The translations under genes and the position numbers were made by a program. A stretch of 64,000 nucleotides of DNA from an uncultured Oscillospiraceae bacterium (GTDB lineage: Bacteria; Bacillota; Clostridia; Oscillospirales; Oscillospiraceae): assembly GCA_947581795.1 (NCBI GenBank), contig CANPVS010000004.1, positions 36,195 through 100,194 on the forward strand, read 5' to 3'. Position 1 is the stretch's first letter, and each line of letters begins with the position of its first letter. A model generated the notes under the pieces. The model was not told where the DNA came from. It was given only the letters and a program-made list of their open reading frames with translations, and made no database searches. Below, piece after piece: positions 52,732 through 60,732 of the stretch.

Positions 52732-53805
52732 ATGCAAACGGAACTGAACATCAAGTACCTGTCCCAGGAGGACATGCTCCGGGCGGGCTGCTTCGACATG
52801 AAAAACGCCGTCTCCGTGGTGGAGAAGGTGATGCTGGCCTATGCGGGCGGCCGGGTCCTCTACCCGGACAAGACCGTTCAGATCTTCGACGAGGCGGTCC
52901 AGAGCCGCATCAATATCCTGCCCGCCACCCTCCTGGACGAGGGGGTCTGCGGGGCCAAGTGGATATCCGTGTTCCCGGAGAATCCCCACCGCTTCGGCGT
53001 CCAGAACCAGTCGGCGGTGATACTGCTGTCCAGCCTGGAGACCGGCTACCCCATCGCCCTCATCGAGGGCATGCTCTGCTCCAGCGTCCGCACCGCCGCG
53101 GTCAGCGGCGTGGGGGCCAAGTACCTGGCCCGGCCGGACTCTGCCCAGATCGGCTTCATCGGCGCCGGGGAGATGGCCAAGATGCACTTCGTGGCCCTGA
53201 AGACCGTGCTGCCGGGACTGCGGACCTGCCGGGTGTCCTCCCGCACCGGGGCCCATGAGCAGGAATTCATCCGGGCGCTCTCTCCTCTCTATCCGGACGT
53301 GGAATTCATCCCCTGCCGGAGCGACTATGAAAAAGCTATCACCGGCGCGGACGTGATCGTCACAGCCATCAGCGGCCAGGCGCCGGTGCTCCACGGGGCC
53401 TGGTGCAAGCCCGGCTCCTTCTACACCCACGTGGGCGGATGGGAGGACGACGACGAGACCGTCTTCAAGGCGGACAAGATTGTCTGCGACAACTGGCGCC
53501 ACCTGCGCAGCCGGGGAAGTCCCACCCTCACCCGCCTTTACCAGGCAGGGAAGCTCCGCGACGGCGACATCCACGGGGACCTGCCCGACATCGTGGCGGG
53601 CCGCATCCCCGGAAGGGAGACGCCGGAGGAGTTCATCTACTTCAACGCCGTGGGCCTGTCCTATGTGGACGTGGCCCTGGGCTGGGATTTCTTCAAGCGG
53701 GCTGAGAGCTTTGCCGTGACGCTGCCGCTGCAGAAGAAGGGCATATTCGACCACGATCTGGAACCCGCCGGCGAGGCCGGCGCCTTCCGCCTCAAAGAGA
53801 AATGA
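52732..53805 (+). CDS. Ornithine cyclodeaminase/mu-crystallin family NAD(P)-dependent enzyme
   Basis: The 357-aa protein has the family Rossmann motif IGFIGAGEMAKMHF (G144-x-G-x-x-A), an upstream EGMLCSSVRTAAVSGVGAKYLA substrate segment with conserved Arg120, and VGGWEDDDETVF later. Members cyclise ornithine to proline, reduce ketimines, or make opine-like amino acids, as SbnB does in siderophore assembly. Placed directly after two ATP-grasp ligases, it most likely makes the unusual amino acid those ligases attach. Which reaction it performs is not evident. AGAAAGG precedes ATG 52732. Confidence 0.85.
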   Translation: MQTELNIKYLSQEDMLRAGCFDMKNAVSVVEKVMLAYAGGRVLYPDKTVQIFDEAVQSRINILPATLLDEGVCGAKWISVFPENPHRFGVQNQSAVILLSSLETGYPIALIEGMLCSSVRTAAVSGVGAKYLARPDSAQIGFIGAGEMAKMHFVALKTVLPGLRTCRVSSRTGAHEQEFIRALSPLYPDVEFIPCRSDYEKAITGADVIVTAISGQAPVLHGAWCKPGSFYTHVGGWEDDDETVFKADKIVCDNWRHLRSRGSPTLTRLYQAGKLRDGDIHGDLPDIVAGRIPGRETPEEFIYFNAVGLSYVDVALGWDFFKRAESFAVTLPLQKKGIFDHDLEPAGEAGAFRLKEK

Positions 53806-53822
53806 ACCGGGAGGGAAACACT

Positions 53823-54782
53823 ATGCTCGTATCCATCTGCATCCCCTGCTACCGCAGCGCCAAGACGCTGCCCGCGGTGGTGGAGGAGATACGCCGGGAA
53901 TTTGCCCTGCACCCCGGCTATGACTACCAGCTGGTACTGGTCTCGGACGGCTCCCCGGACAACACCTATGAGGTCATCCGCTCCCTGTGCAAAGAGGACG
54001 AGAAGATCATCGGCGTGGAGCTGTCCCGCAACTACGGCCAGGCCGCGGCCAAGCAGGCGGCCCTGCCTTTCGCCGCCGGAGACGCGCTGGTCTATATGGA
54101 CGACGACGGCCAGCACCCGGCTGCGGGCATCTTCCCCATGCTGGACAAGCTCGCCGAGGGGTACGACGTGGTCTACGCCGCCTTCCCCCAGAAGCACCAC
54201 TCCTGGTTCAAGCGTGCCGGCAGCAGCCTCTATCAGGCCGTGTCCGCCTGGATGGGCAACCGCCCCCGGGACATCGCGGTCAGCTCCTTCACCGCCTGGA
54301 ACCGCATCGCCATAGAGGCCGCGAGAAAGTACCACAGCCCCTTCCCCGCGGCGGGGCTGTACCTGAACCGCATCACCACCCGCATCGCCAACGTGCCCAT
54401 GGAGCACCGGGACAGGATCGCGGGCAAGTCCAACTACAGCCTGAAAAGCCTCTTCGCCCTCACAGTCACGGCCCTGACCAACTTCTCCATCGTGCCCCTG
54501 CGGGTAGCGTCCTTCGTGGGCGCCCTCACCGCCGTGTTCGGCTTCCTGGTGGCGGTGGTCATGGTCATCCGCAAGCTCCTCAATTCCAACATCGCCGCGG
54601 GCTACACCACCTCCATCGCCGTGCAGGCCTTCATCGGCGGCGTCATCATGGTCATGCTGGGCATCCTGGGCGAGTATGTGGGCCGCATCTTCATGACCGT
54701 GAGCGACCTGCCCCAGTACACCGTCCGGCAGACCGAGAACGCCCCGGCGGAGGAGAAGAAAGAGGACGAGGCCCATGAGTGA
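53823..54782 (+). CDS. GT2 glycosyltransferase, polyprenyl-phosphate sugar synthase type (GtrB/ArnC/DPM-like)
   Basis: The 319-aa protein has a GT-A domain with VSDGSPDNT (D42) and the triple aspartate MDDDGQHP at 93-95. A GKSNYSLKSL segment follows, then two C-terminal membrane helices (about 225-255 and 262-290). This is the layout of enzymes that move a sugar from a nucleotide to undecaprenyl phosphate on the inner face. The product would feed the GT-C-like proteins upstream. ATG 53823 was chosen because GGGAGGG is 7 nt before it; ATG 53802, overlapping the previous stop, is a possible alternative. Confidence 0.9.
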   Translation: MLVSICIPCYRSAKTLPAVVEEIRREFALHPGYDYQLVLVSDGSPDNTYEVIRSLCKEDEKIIGVELSRNYGQAAAKQAALPFAAGDALVYMDDDGQHPAAGIFPMLDKLAEGYDVVYAAFPQKHHSWFKRAGSSLYQAVSAWMGNRPRDIAVSSFTAWNRIAIEAARKYHSPFPAAGLYLNRITTRIANVPMEHRDRIAGKSNYSLKSLFALTVTALTNFSIVPLRVASFVGALTAVFGFLVAVVMVIRKLLNSNIAAGYTTSIAVQAFIGGVIMVMLGILGEYVGRIFMTVSDLPQYTVRQTENAPAEEKKEDEAHE

Positions 54783-55755
54783 CATCTTTCGTGAGGCCAC
54801 CTTCCAGGGCCTGATGCACAGCTCCTTCGGTTTTTTCCGGGAGCAGATGAAGGCGCAGTACTCTGGCTGGGGATACTTCACCAACTGGCTGGGCATGCTC
54901 TGGTGCGTGGCGCGCCACGGGTCCAGTCCCGCAGAGTATGCCCACCTGAACTTCGATAAAAAGAGCGACCGGGAACGGGCCCGGTACTTCACCATGCTCC
55001 GCTTCGAGCGGTTCATCAAAAAGGTCAACACCGGCGACAAGCAGCTTTTCATCAACAAGGCCGCCTTCAACCGGCGCTTCGCCCCCTACCTGAACCGGGA
55101 CTGGCTGGACCTGAGCGAGGCCGGCTTTGAGGAATTCGAGGCCTTCGTCAGGGCCCACGGCCAGGTGATGCTCAAGGCCACCAGCCTCTCCTGCGGCAAG
55201 GGCATCTCCCGCTACACCTACGACCCAGCCGACGACCTGCGCGCCCTCTACGACGCCAACAGGGATATGCTTCTGGAGGAGATGGTGGTGCAGCACGCCG
55301 AATTGGCCGCCTTCAACCCCGCCAGCACCAACGTGCCCCGGCTCAACACCATGCTGGACCGTGACGGCAATGTCCATGTGTTCTCCGCGTTCCTGCGCAC
55401 CGGCGCGGGAGACGCGGTGGTGGACAACCTGGGCGCCGGGGGCATGGCCGCCCACATCGACGTGGCCACCGGCCTCGTCACCACCCCCGCCATCGACATG
55501 CGCCGACGGGAGTACATCCTCCACCCCCTCACGGGCAAGCCCTTTCTGGGCTTTCAGGTGCCCCGCTGGGAGGAGGCGGTGGCCCTGGTCACCGCGGCGG
55601 CCAAAGTGGTGCCGGATATGCGCTACATCGGCTGGGACGTGGCCGTGACCGATTCCGGCGTGTGCCTCATCGAGGGCAACGACCGGGCGGATATATGTGT
55701 GCGGCAGTTCGTGGACCGGCAGGGCTGGTACAAAGAGCTGTCCGCGCTGGTGTGA
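54775..55755 (+). CDS. Sugar-transfer associated ATP-grasp protein (ATPgrasp_ST type)
   Basis: The 326-aa protein matches the polysaccharide-associated ATP-grasp group. A Tyr/Phe-rich N-terminus (HSSFGFFREQMKAQYSG) is followed by DKQLFINKAAFNRRF. The ATP site is VMLKATSLSCGKGISRY near residue 132, then LLEEMVVQHAEL, and the metal-binding end is RYIGWDVAVTDSGVCLIEGN near 285. Members lie in capsule and exopolysaccharide loci, but their reaction has not been established. It is the third ATP-grasp in this operon and overlaps the GT2 gene by 8 bp. Confidence 0.82.
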   Translation: MSDIFREATFQGLMHSSFGFFREQMKAQYSGWGYFTNWLGMLWCVARHGSSPAEYAHLNFDKKSDRERARYFTMLRFERFIKKVNTGDKQLFINKAAFNRRFAPYLNRDWLDLSEAGFEEFEAFVRAHGQVMLKATSLSCGKGISRYTYDPADDLRALYDANRDMLLEEMVVQHAELAAFNPASTNVPRLNTMLDRDGNVHVFSAFLRTGAGDAVVDNLGAGGMAAHIDVATGLVTTPAIDMRRREYILHPLTGKPFLGFQVPRWEEAVALVTAAAKVVPDMRYIGWDVAVTDSGVCLIEGNDRADICVRQFVDRQGWYKELSALV

Positions 55756-55759
55756 GACT

Positions 55760-56767
55760 ATGGATACAAGACCTCTTTTTTCCGTCATCATCCCGGTGTA
55801 CAACGCCGAAAAATACCTGGCCCAGTGCGTGGACAGCCTGCTGGACCAGAACTTTTCCGATTTTGAGCTCCTGCTGGTGGACGACGGCTCCCCCGACGGC
55901 TCCGGCGCCATCTGCGACGAATACGCGGCGAAGGACGAGCGCGTACAGGTCATCCATCAGGCCAACGCCGGCCCCACCCCCGCCCGGCGGCGGGGCCTGG
56001 AACGGGCCCGGGGAGAGTACGTCTGCTTCGTGGACGCGGACGACTGGGTAAAGCCGGCGTATTTCCGGACCATCAAGAGCTATATCGACCGCTACGACCC
56101 GGACATGGTCCTGTTCGACGTGGAACTGGACACAGGCCCGGCGGAGGAGCCCATCCGCGTCGAAGAGGGGCTGTATGACAAAGCCCGCCTGGAGGCGGAG
56201 GTGTACCCCTACATGCTCCTGGACATCCGCCGCCGTCCCTTCGGCCAGCAGCTGTTCCCCGGCTATCTGGTGACGAAGGTGGGCCGGCGGGAGCTCATCG
56301 CCGCCCACTATCTGCAGGACGACCGGATCACCATCTTTGAGGACGTGGCCATGAGCTACGAGTGCCTGCTTTTCTCCGACCGGGTCTATATCAGCCGGGA
56401 ACCCCTCTACATCTACCGGCAGGTGGCCCAGTCCAACCTCAACCACTACCGGCCTCACTATCTGGACGAGGTGAACGCCGTATTCGACTACCTCACCGCC
56501 CACCTGAGCTGCCATGGTCCCCAGTACGCCGTGCAGGTCAACGCCTTCTGCGCCCGGCGGCTCATCGGGTTCATGGCCTGGGAGCTGAAGCATTCCGGCA
56601 TGGACGTCCGTGCCACGGCCCGGGCCCTGAAGGCCGCCGAGAACAAGACCGGTTTTGCCCGCAAGCTCACCTGCAAGGGGCTGAACTGGCCGCTGAAGCT
56701 GTTTTTGCTGATCGTGAAGCTGCGGCTCTATTGGCCCGCCGCGCTGTTGGTGAAACTGCGGATGTGA
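55760..56767 (+). CDS. GT2 family glycosyltransferase
   Basis: The 335-aa GT-A fold enzyme has FSVIIPVYNAEKYLAQCVDS, VDDGSPDGSG and the metal DxD CFVDADDW near residues 92-99. EDVAMSYE near 196 is the probable catalytic base region. A weakly hydrophobic C-terminal helix (LKLFLLIVKLRLYWPAALLV) may touch the membrane. Sugar donor and acceptor unknown. No good ribosome site precedes ATG 55760, 4 bp after the previous stop, so it depends on coupling. Confidence 0.92.
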   Translation: MDTRPLFSVIIPVYNAEKYLAQCVDSLLDQNFSDFELLLVDDGSPDGSGAICDEYAAKDERVQVIHQANAGPTPARRRGLERARGEYVCFVDADDWVKPAYFRTIKSYIDRYDPDMVLFDVELDTGPAEEPIRVEEGLYDKARLEAEVYPYMLLDIRRRPFGQQLFPGYLVTKVGRRELIAAHYLQDDRITIFEDVAMSYECLLFSDRVYISREPLYIYRQVAQSNLNHYRPHYLDEVNAVFDYLTAHLSCHGPQYAVQVNAFCARRLIGFMAWELKHSGMDVRATARALKAAENKTGFARKLTCKGLNWPLKLFLLIVKLRLYWPAALLVKLRM

Positions 56768-56789
56768 CCGCTGGAACAGGAGACGCCCT

Positions 56790-57848
56790 ATGGCCATGAT
56801 CTCTGTCATCATACCCGTCTACAATACCGCGCCCTGGCTGCCCGCCTGCCTGGACAGCGTAGCGGCCCAGACCCTCCGGGATATACAGGTGGTCCTGGTG
56901 GACGACGGCTCCACCGACGGCTCCGGCGCCATCTGCGAAGCTTTTTCCGCCGGGGACGGGCGGTTTTCCGTGCTCCACAAGGCGAATGGCGGCGTGGCCT
57001 CGGCGGTGGCCGCCGGCCTCCGGGAAGCGGAGGGGGACTATGTGGGCTTTCTGGACAGCGACGACTGGCTGGACCCCGGCTATTACGAGGAACTGTACGG
57101 CTGCTGCGCCGGGACCGGCGCGGACATCGTGGAGGGGCAGATGGTGAACGAACTTCCCCTCCCCGGCGGCGGCTTTCGCGCTGTGGGCTCCCGCCGCTCC
57201 GGCACCGTGACCTACGAGGGCGCGGAGGACATCCGCAGCCTGGAGAGCCTCTACCTGCGCTCCTTCCTCTATGATGGCATGCCCGACCGGCCGGACCGGC
57301 CCCTCACCTACAGCAAGTGCGACAAACTCTTCCGCCGGGAGCTGGTGACGGCGAATCTGCCCCTCTATGACCAGCGCCTGTCCCTGGCCGAGGACGCGGT
57401 CCTCATCGCCGCCGTGCTGGCGGATTGCCGGAAGGTGGTCACCCTCCAGGCCGCGGACCGCTATCACCGGCGGGTGCTGGCCGGGTCCGTCTCCCACCGG
57501 GCGGTGGACGGGGACATCGGCCGTATCGCCCAGGCCCATGAGGCGCTGCTGGCTGTGGCTGAGGCCAAGGGCCTGGACCGGGAGGATGCCGCGGCCTTCA
57601 CCGGCAGCATGGTCTATACCCGCATCTACCGGGCCGCCTCCGCGGCCGGAGAGAGCACCGCCCAGCGGTGCGAGCGCATCAGGCGCATCCTCGCCGGCGC
57701 ACCGGAGGGGTGCCTCGAAACCTATGTGAAGGTCCGAGGCGGCCTGGCCATGAGGCTGTACTTTGCCCTGCTGCGGCTGGGACTCACCGCCCCCTGCGTG
57801 TGGCTCACCAACCTCCACGCCCGGGGAGCGGAGCAGCACATGTCGTAA
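56790..57848 (+). CDS. GT2 family glycosyltransferase
   Basis: The 352-aa enzyme has ISVIIPVYNTAPWLPACLDS, VDDGSTDGSGAIC and FLDSDDWLDP as the metal-binding motif near residues 88-97, with LAEDAVLIAA as the probable base region. It resembles the preceding gene in the first 120 residues and differs after. Last gene of the plus operon; a hairpin follows at 57866. AACAGGAGA precedes ATG 56790. Confidence 0.92.
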   Translation: MAMISVIIPVYNTAPWLPACLDSVAAQTLRDIQVVLVDDGSTDGSGAICEAFSAGDGRFSVLHKANGGVASAVAAGLREAEGDYVGFLDSDDWLDPGYYEELYGCCAGTGADIVEGQMVNELPLPGGGFRAVGSRRSGTVTYEGAEDIRSLESLYLRSFLYDGMPDRPDRPLTYSKCDKLFRRELVTANLPLYDQRLSLAEDAVLIAAVLADCRKVVTLQAADRYHRRVLAGSVSHRAVDGDIGRIAQAHEALLAVAEAKGLDREDAAAFTGSMVYTRIYRAASAAGESTAQRCERIRRILAGAPEGCLETYVKVRGGLAMRLYFALLRLGLTAPCVWLTNLHARGAEQHMS

Positions 57849-57865
57849 AATATAAGATGTAAAAG

Positions 57866-57886
57866 GGGCGTGCTCAAAGCACGCCC
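57866..57886 (+). terminator. Hairpin ending the plus-strand glycan operon
   Basis: Perfect 9-bp stem GGGCGTGCT-CAA-AGCACGCCC, 17 bp past the stop; tail is only moderately T-rich. Confidence 0.55.
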
Positions 57887-57900
57887 TACATTGTTGTCTT

Positions 57901-57955
57901 GGGGCCCCCATGAAAGCCCAGCGAATGCGGGTTTCATGGGGAAAAGGGGGATGCC
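57901..57955. repeat. Inner module of the palindromic repeat, alone (locus R7)
   Basis: A CCCCATGAAA...TTTCATGGGG stem-loop with GCCCAGCGAATGCGGG loop, matching 11403-11445. Neither terminal hairpin of the family is present. Confidence 0.65.
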
Positions 57956-57967
57956 CCTGACCGACGA

Positions 57968-57994
57968 ATGAGGACCCGCAAAGCGGGTCCTCAT
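57968..57994 (-). terminator. Hairpin ending the minus-strand glycan operon
   Basis: Perfect 12-bp stem ATGAGGACCCGC, 3-nt loop, GCGGGTCCTCAT, 5 bp past the licD-type stop. No real T-tract. Confidence 0.55.
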
Positions 57995-57999
57995 CGTCT

Positions 58000-58842
58000 T
58001 CAGGAGTATTCCGACGCCTCCCACCATTTGTCTTTATAGGACCTGTCCATGCTGAACCAGGCCACGTCGTGCTGGGGCGTCCGCTCCGACTCCGGCGGCA
58101 GCCGCATATAGTCCCCGTAGACCACCGTGAGGTACTCGTCGTACCCCGCCGGGCAGGGAAGCTCCATGTCCTCGAAGGGGAGCGTCACCGTCTCCCGGAG
58201 GCATTGAGCCGGGTAGATGACCCAGCCCTGGCACTCGTTGATCCACGCCGCGCCGTCGAAGCGGCAGCGGCGGAACAGCTCCTCCTGCTTTTTGGACGCC
58301 CAGTTGTAGGGCAGGCACCACCGGATAGGCGCGCCCAGCGTATACCGGAGCTTCTGGCCCGGGGTGCGCAGGTCGGCCTTCTCCGCCCGCAGGAAGCCGG
58401 CCAGCCGGCCCAGCCGTCTCCGGCGGCGCTCCAGGGCGTCCCGCTCGGCCCCCGGTCCCGGGTAGCCGTCGAAGCAGAAGATGTCGATATACACGCCGGT
58501 ATGGACCTCGGGATAGGGGGCGAAGTCCCGCTCCACGAAGGTGGTGCGCACGTCGTGGACCTTCAGGAGCGGATGGAAGGTGTGGCGGATGTCCTCATAG
58601 TCCTGGAGGGCCAGGTGTTCCGGCAGCTCCTTTTTGGCCAGCTCGCGGAACCGGTCGAAGTCCGGCCGGGGCATGCCGATGTCGATGTCGTCGTCCCAGG
58701 GGATAAAGCCCCCGTGGCGCACCGCTCCCAGAAGCGTGCCGCCGTCGGCCCACCAGCGCAGGCCGTGGCGGCGGCACAGGGCCATGACTTCCCGCAGGAT
58801 GTCCAGCTCCCGCCGCTGCACCTGTTTGATATCGATCTCCAT
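58000..58842 (-). CDS. LicD family phosphotransferase
   Basis: The 280-aa LicD/fukutin-type nucleotidyltransferase-fold protein has the diagnostic segment GGTLLGAVRHGGFIPWDDD (residues 34-52), followed by IDIGMPRPDF; its aspartates bind the metal. LicD enzymes transfer phosphocholine, or related phospho-alditol groups, from CDP precursors onto surface glycans. It follows the GT32/CDP-glycerol transferase fusion 9 bp downstream, so both may decorate the same polymer. No choline kinase or CDP-choline enzyme is in the window; the transferred group is unknown. Confidence 0.9.
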   Translation of the reverse strand: MEIDIKQVQRRELDILREVMALCRRHGLRWWADGGTLLGAVRHGGFIPWDDDIDIGMPRPDFDRFRELAKKELPEHLALQDYEDIRHTFHPLLKVHDVRTTFVERDFAPYPEVHTGVYIDIFCFDGYPGPGAERDALERRRRRLGRLAGFLRAEKADLRTPGQKLRYTLGAPIRWCLPYNWASKKQEELFRRCRFDGAAWINECQGWVIYPAQCLRETVTLPFEDMELPCPAGYDEYLTVVYGDYMRLPPESERTPQHDVAWFSMDRSYKDKWWEASEYS

Positions 58843-58851
58843 GGGTCCTCC

Positions 58852-60732
58852 TCAAAGTCCGAAGTGCTCCGCGATGCGCTTGCAGTTGTCCCCGTCCTGG
58901 TAGGCGTCCACCTTGTCCAGCAGGGCCTTCCGCGCCGGGCCCCAGGCGTCCCGCCCCGCGGCGGTATCGCTGAGGAAAACATAGAGCTCGTCCATCGAGA
59001 CGATCTTCTCCCCCGGCATCCAGGCCAAGGGGTCCTCCACCACGAAGCCCCGGGCATACTGGTTCAGGTCCCCGGTGAAGAAGCCGATGGGCCGGTCCAG
59101 CAGCAGGTAGTCGAAGTAGATGGAGGAGTAGTCCGTGAGCAGCAGGTCCGCCTGGCCCACGAATTCATATAGCTGCACGCCCCGGGCCGCCAGGTCCTCG
59201 TCCGTGAGGTAGAGGATGTTGGAAAGGCTCGCCCGGTCCAGGAAATCCAGCCGCTGCAGGTGGTGAATCTTCGCCGCCAGGAGCATCTTATGCTCCCGCA
59301 GGAAAGCGTTCAGCGCCTCCAGCTCCTCCAGCGTCCGTACCGGATTGATGGAGTAGGTATTGACGAAATCCCCGTCCGTCCACTGCTGGGCCTGGCGGAA
59401 GGTTGGCATGCACAGCGCCAGCCTCTTGTAGTCCCTCCCCCGGACCCGGCCGCCCAGGAGGGCGGATACGTCCTTATCCCGGAAAAGCAGGTCCAGCCGG
59501 GGCTGGCCCAGGGGCAAAAACTGCTCCGGGCGCACACCGAGAAAACGGTGATACAGCTCAAAAGTGTCCGGCGAGGAGGCGGTGAGAAAGTCGAAGGCGT
59601 AGCTCATGTCCCGGCCGTTCCCCGCCTTCAGGGGCACCCCGTGCCACGGGCTCACCACGGTCCGGCCTTTGCCCCACTTCTTCATCCACCAGGGGTGGGT
59701 GAAGATGAACATCTCCGCCCGGCTCATGGCGTACCGGGCGGTCAGGCTGTCCCGGCGGAGGAAGCGCACGTTCTTCCGCTGCCGGCCCGCGAACTTTTCC
59801 GGCTCCTTCACCAGCCACACGATCCGCCGGCGGTGGTCCGCGCCGGTGGAGAGCAGGTATTCATAGAGGGCCCGGCCGTTGTCGCAGAAATCCCCCTCCG
59901 TCTCGAACACCACCGTACCGTCCGGGGGCAGCCGGCGGCGCAGCTCGATGGCGGGCAGGGTCAGATAGTAGATCACGCCCCGGCGGAAGCTGCCGTCCCG
60001 GCGGTGGGCGAAATTGACGGCGTTGGCCGCTTTTTCCCCCAGCTTTTCGCCGAAGAGCTTCACGCACTTATAGCGCACCGCCCGCTCCCGGCGCTGTACC
60101 TCATCGTGCCAGGAGCCCTCGAAGTGGTGGATGGCCACAGTGTTGGCCGTGACCTCCAGCTTGCCGGTGTAGAAGGTCATGGGGCTGAACACGTCCCGGG
60201 GGTAGAGGGTCAGGACCCCCTCCTTCTTCTGGGCCGTGCCGTCCAGCTTAAAGCCGAAGGTCCTCTCCGTCCGGCCGGAGACGGTGGTCACGTTGGTGGT
60301 CTCGTCAAAGCTGCCGTCCGGCATGAGGAAGTGCCGCCTCTGGTAGTCCTCCAGCAGCGCGGACACCCACCGGCCCCCCGGCTCGGAGCCCATCACGGCG
60401 GTGCACAGCTGCTCCTCCCGCTCAAAGCCGCAGAAGGCGCTCTCCCCCAGAAAGGGGTCCAGGGGTTTTATGAGTTCCACGTCCGTGTCCAGGTAGATCC
60501 CGCCGTACTCCCCAAGGGCCCACAGCCGCACATAGTCGGCCAGAAAAGCCCATTTTTTCGCCTCATACGCCTCTTTGGCGTAGGCGCAGCGGTCCATGTC
60601 GAAGCTGGACTCGTCCCAGCGTTTGATCTCGTAATCCGGGCACTTGTCCCGCCAGGTGGCGATATATTTCTCCGTCTCGGGGCTCAGGGGCCGGCCGCCG
60701 AACCAGCAGTAGTGCAGTATCTTCGGTATCAT
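58852..60732 (-). CDS. Two-domain transferase: GT32-type glycosyltransferase fused to CDP-glycerol glycerophosphotransferase
   Basis: In this 626-aa protein, residues 1-230 are a DxD sugar transferase of the GT32/OCH1 type: IPKILHYCWFGGRPLS, FLADYVRLWALGEYGGIYLD and DTDVEL with D82/D84. Residues about 280-626 are a TagB/TagF-like glycerophosphotransferase with SPWHGVPLK near 364 and TDYSSIYFDYLLLDRPIGFF near 535. The second family adds glycerol or ribitol phosphate from CDP precursors in teichoic-acid synthesis. One chain could therefore add a sugar and then a phospho-alditol. Overlaps the flippase gene by 4 bp. Confidence 0.88.
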   Translation of the reverse strand: MIPKILHYCWFGGRPLSPETEKYIATWRDKCPDYEIKRWDESSFDMDRCAYAKEAYEAKKWAFLADYVRLWALGEYGGIYLDTDVELIKPLDPFLGESAFCGFEREEQLCTAVMGSEPGGRWVSALLEDYQRRHFLMPDGSFDETTNVTTVSGRTERTFGFKLDGTAQKKEGVLTLYPRDVFSPMTFYTGKLEVTANTVAIHHFEGSWHDEVQRRERAVRYKCVKLFGEKLGEKAANAVNFAHRRDGSFRRGVIYYLTLPAIELRRRLPPDGTVVFETEGDFCDNGRALYEYLLSTGADHRRRIVWLVKEPEKFAGRQRKNVRFLRRDSLTARYAMSRAEMFIFTHPWWMKKWGKGRTVVSPWHGVPLKAGNGRDMSYAFDFLTASSPDTFELYHRFLGVRPEQFLPLGQPRLDLLFRDKDVSALLGGRVRGRDYKRLALCMPTFRQAQQWTDGDFVNTYSINPVRTLEELEALNAFLREHKMLLAAKIHHLQRLDFLDRASLSNILYLTDEDLAARGVQLYEFVGQADLLLTDYSSIYFDYLLLDRPIGFFTGDLNQYARGFVVEDPLAWMPGEKIVSMDELYVFLSDTAAGRDAWGPARKALLDKVDAYQDGDNCKRIAEHFGL

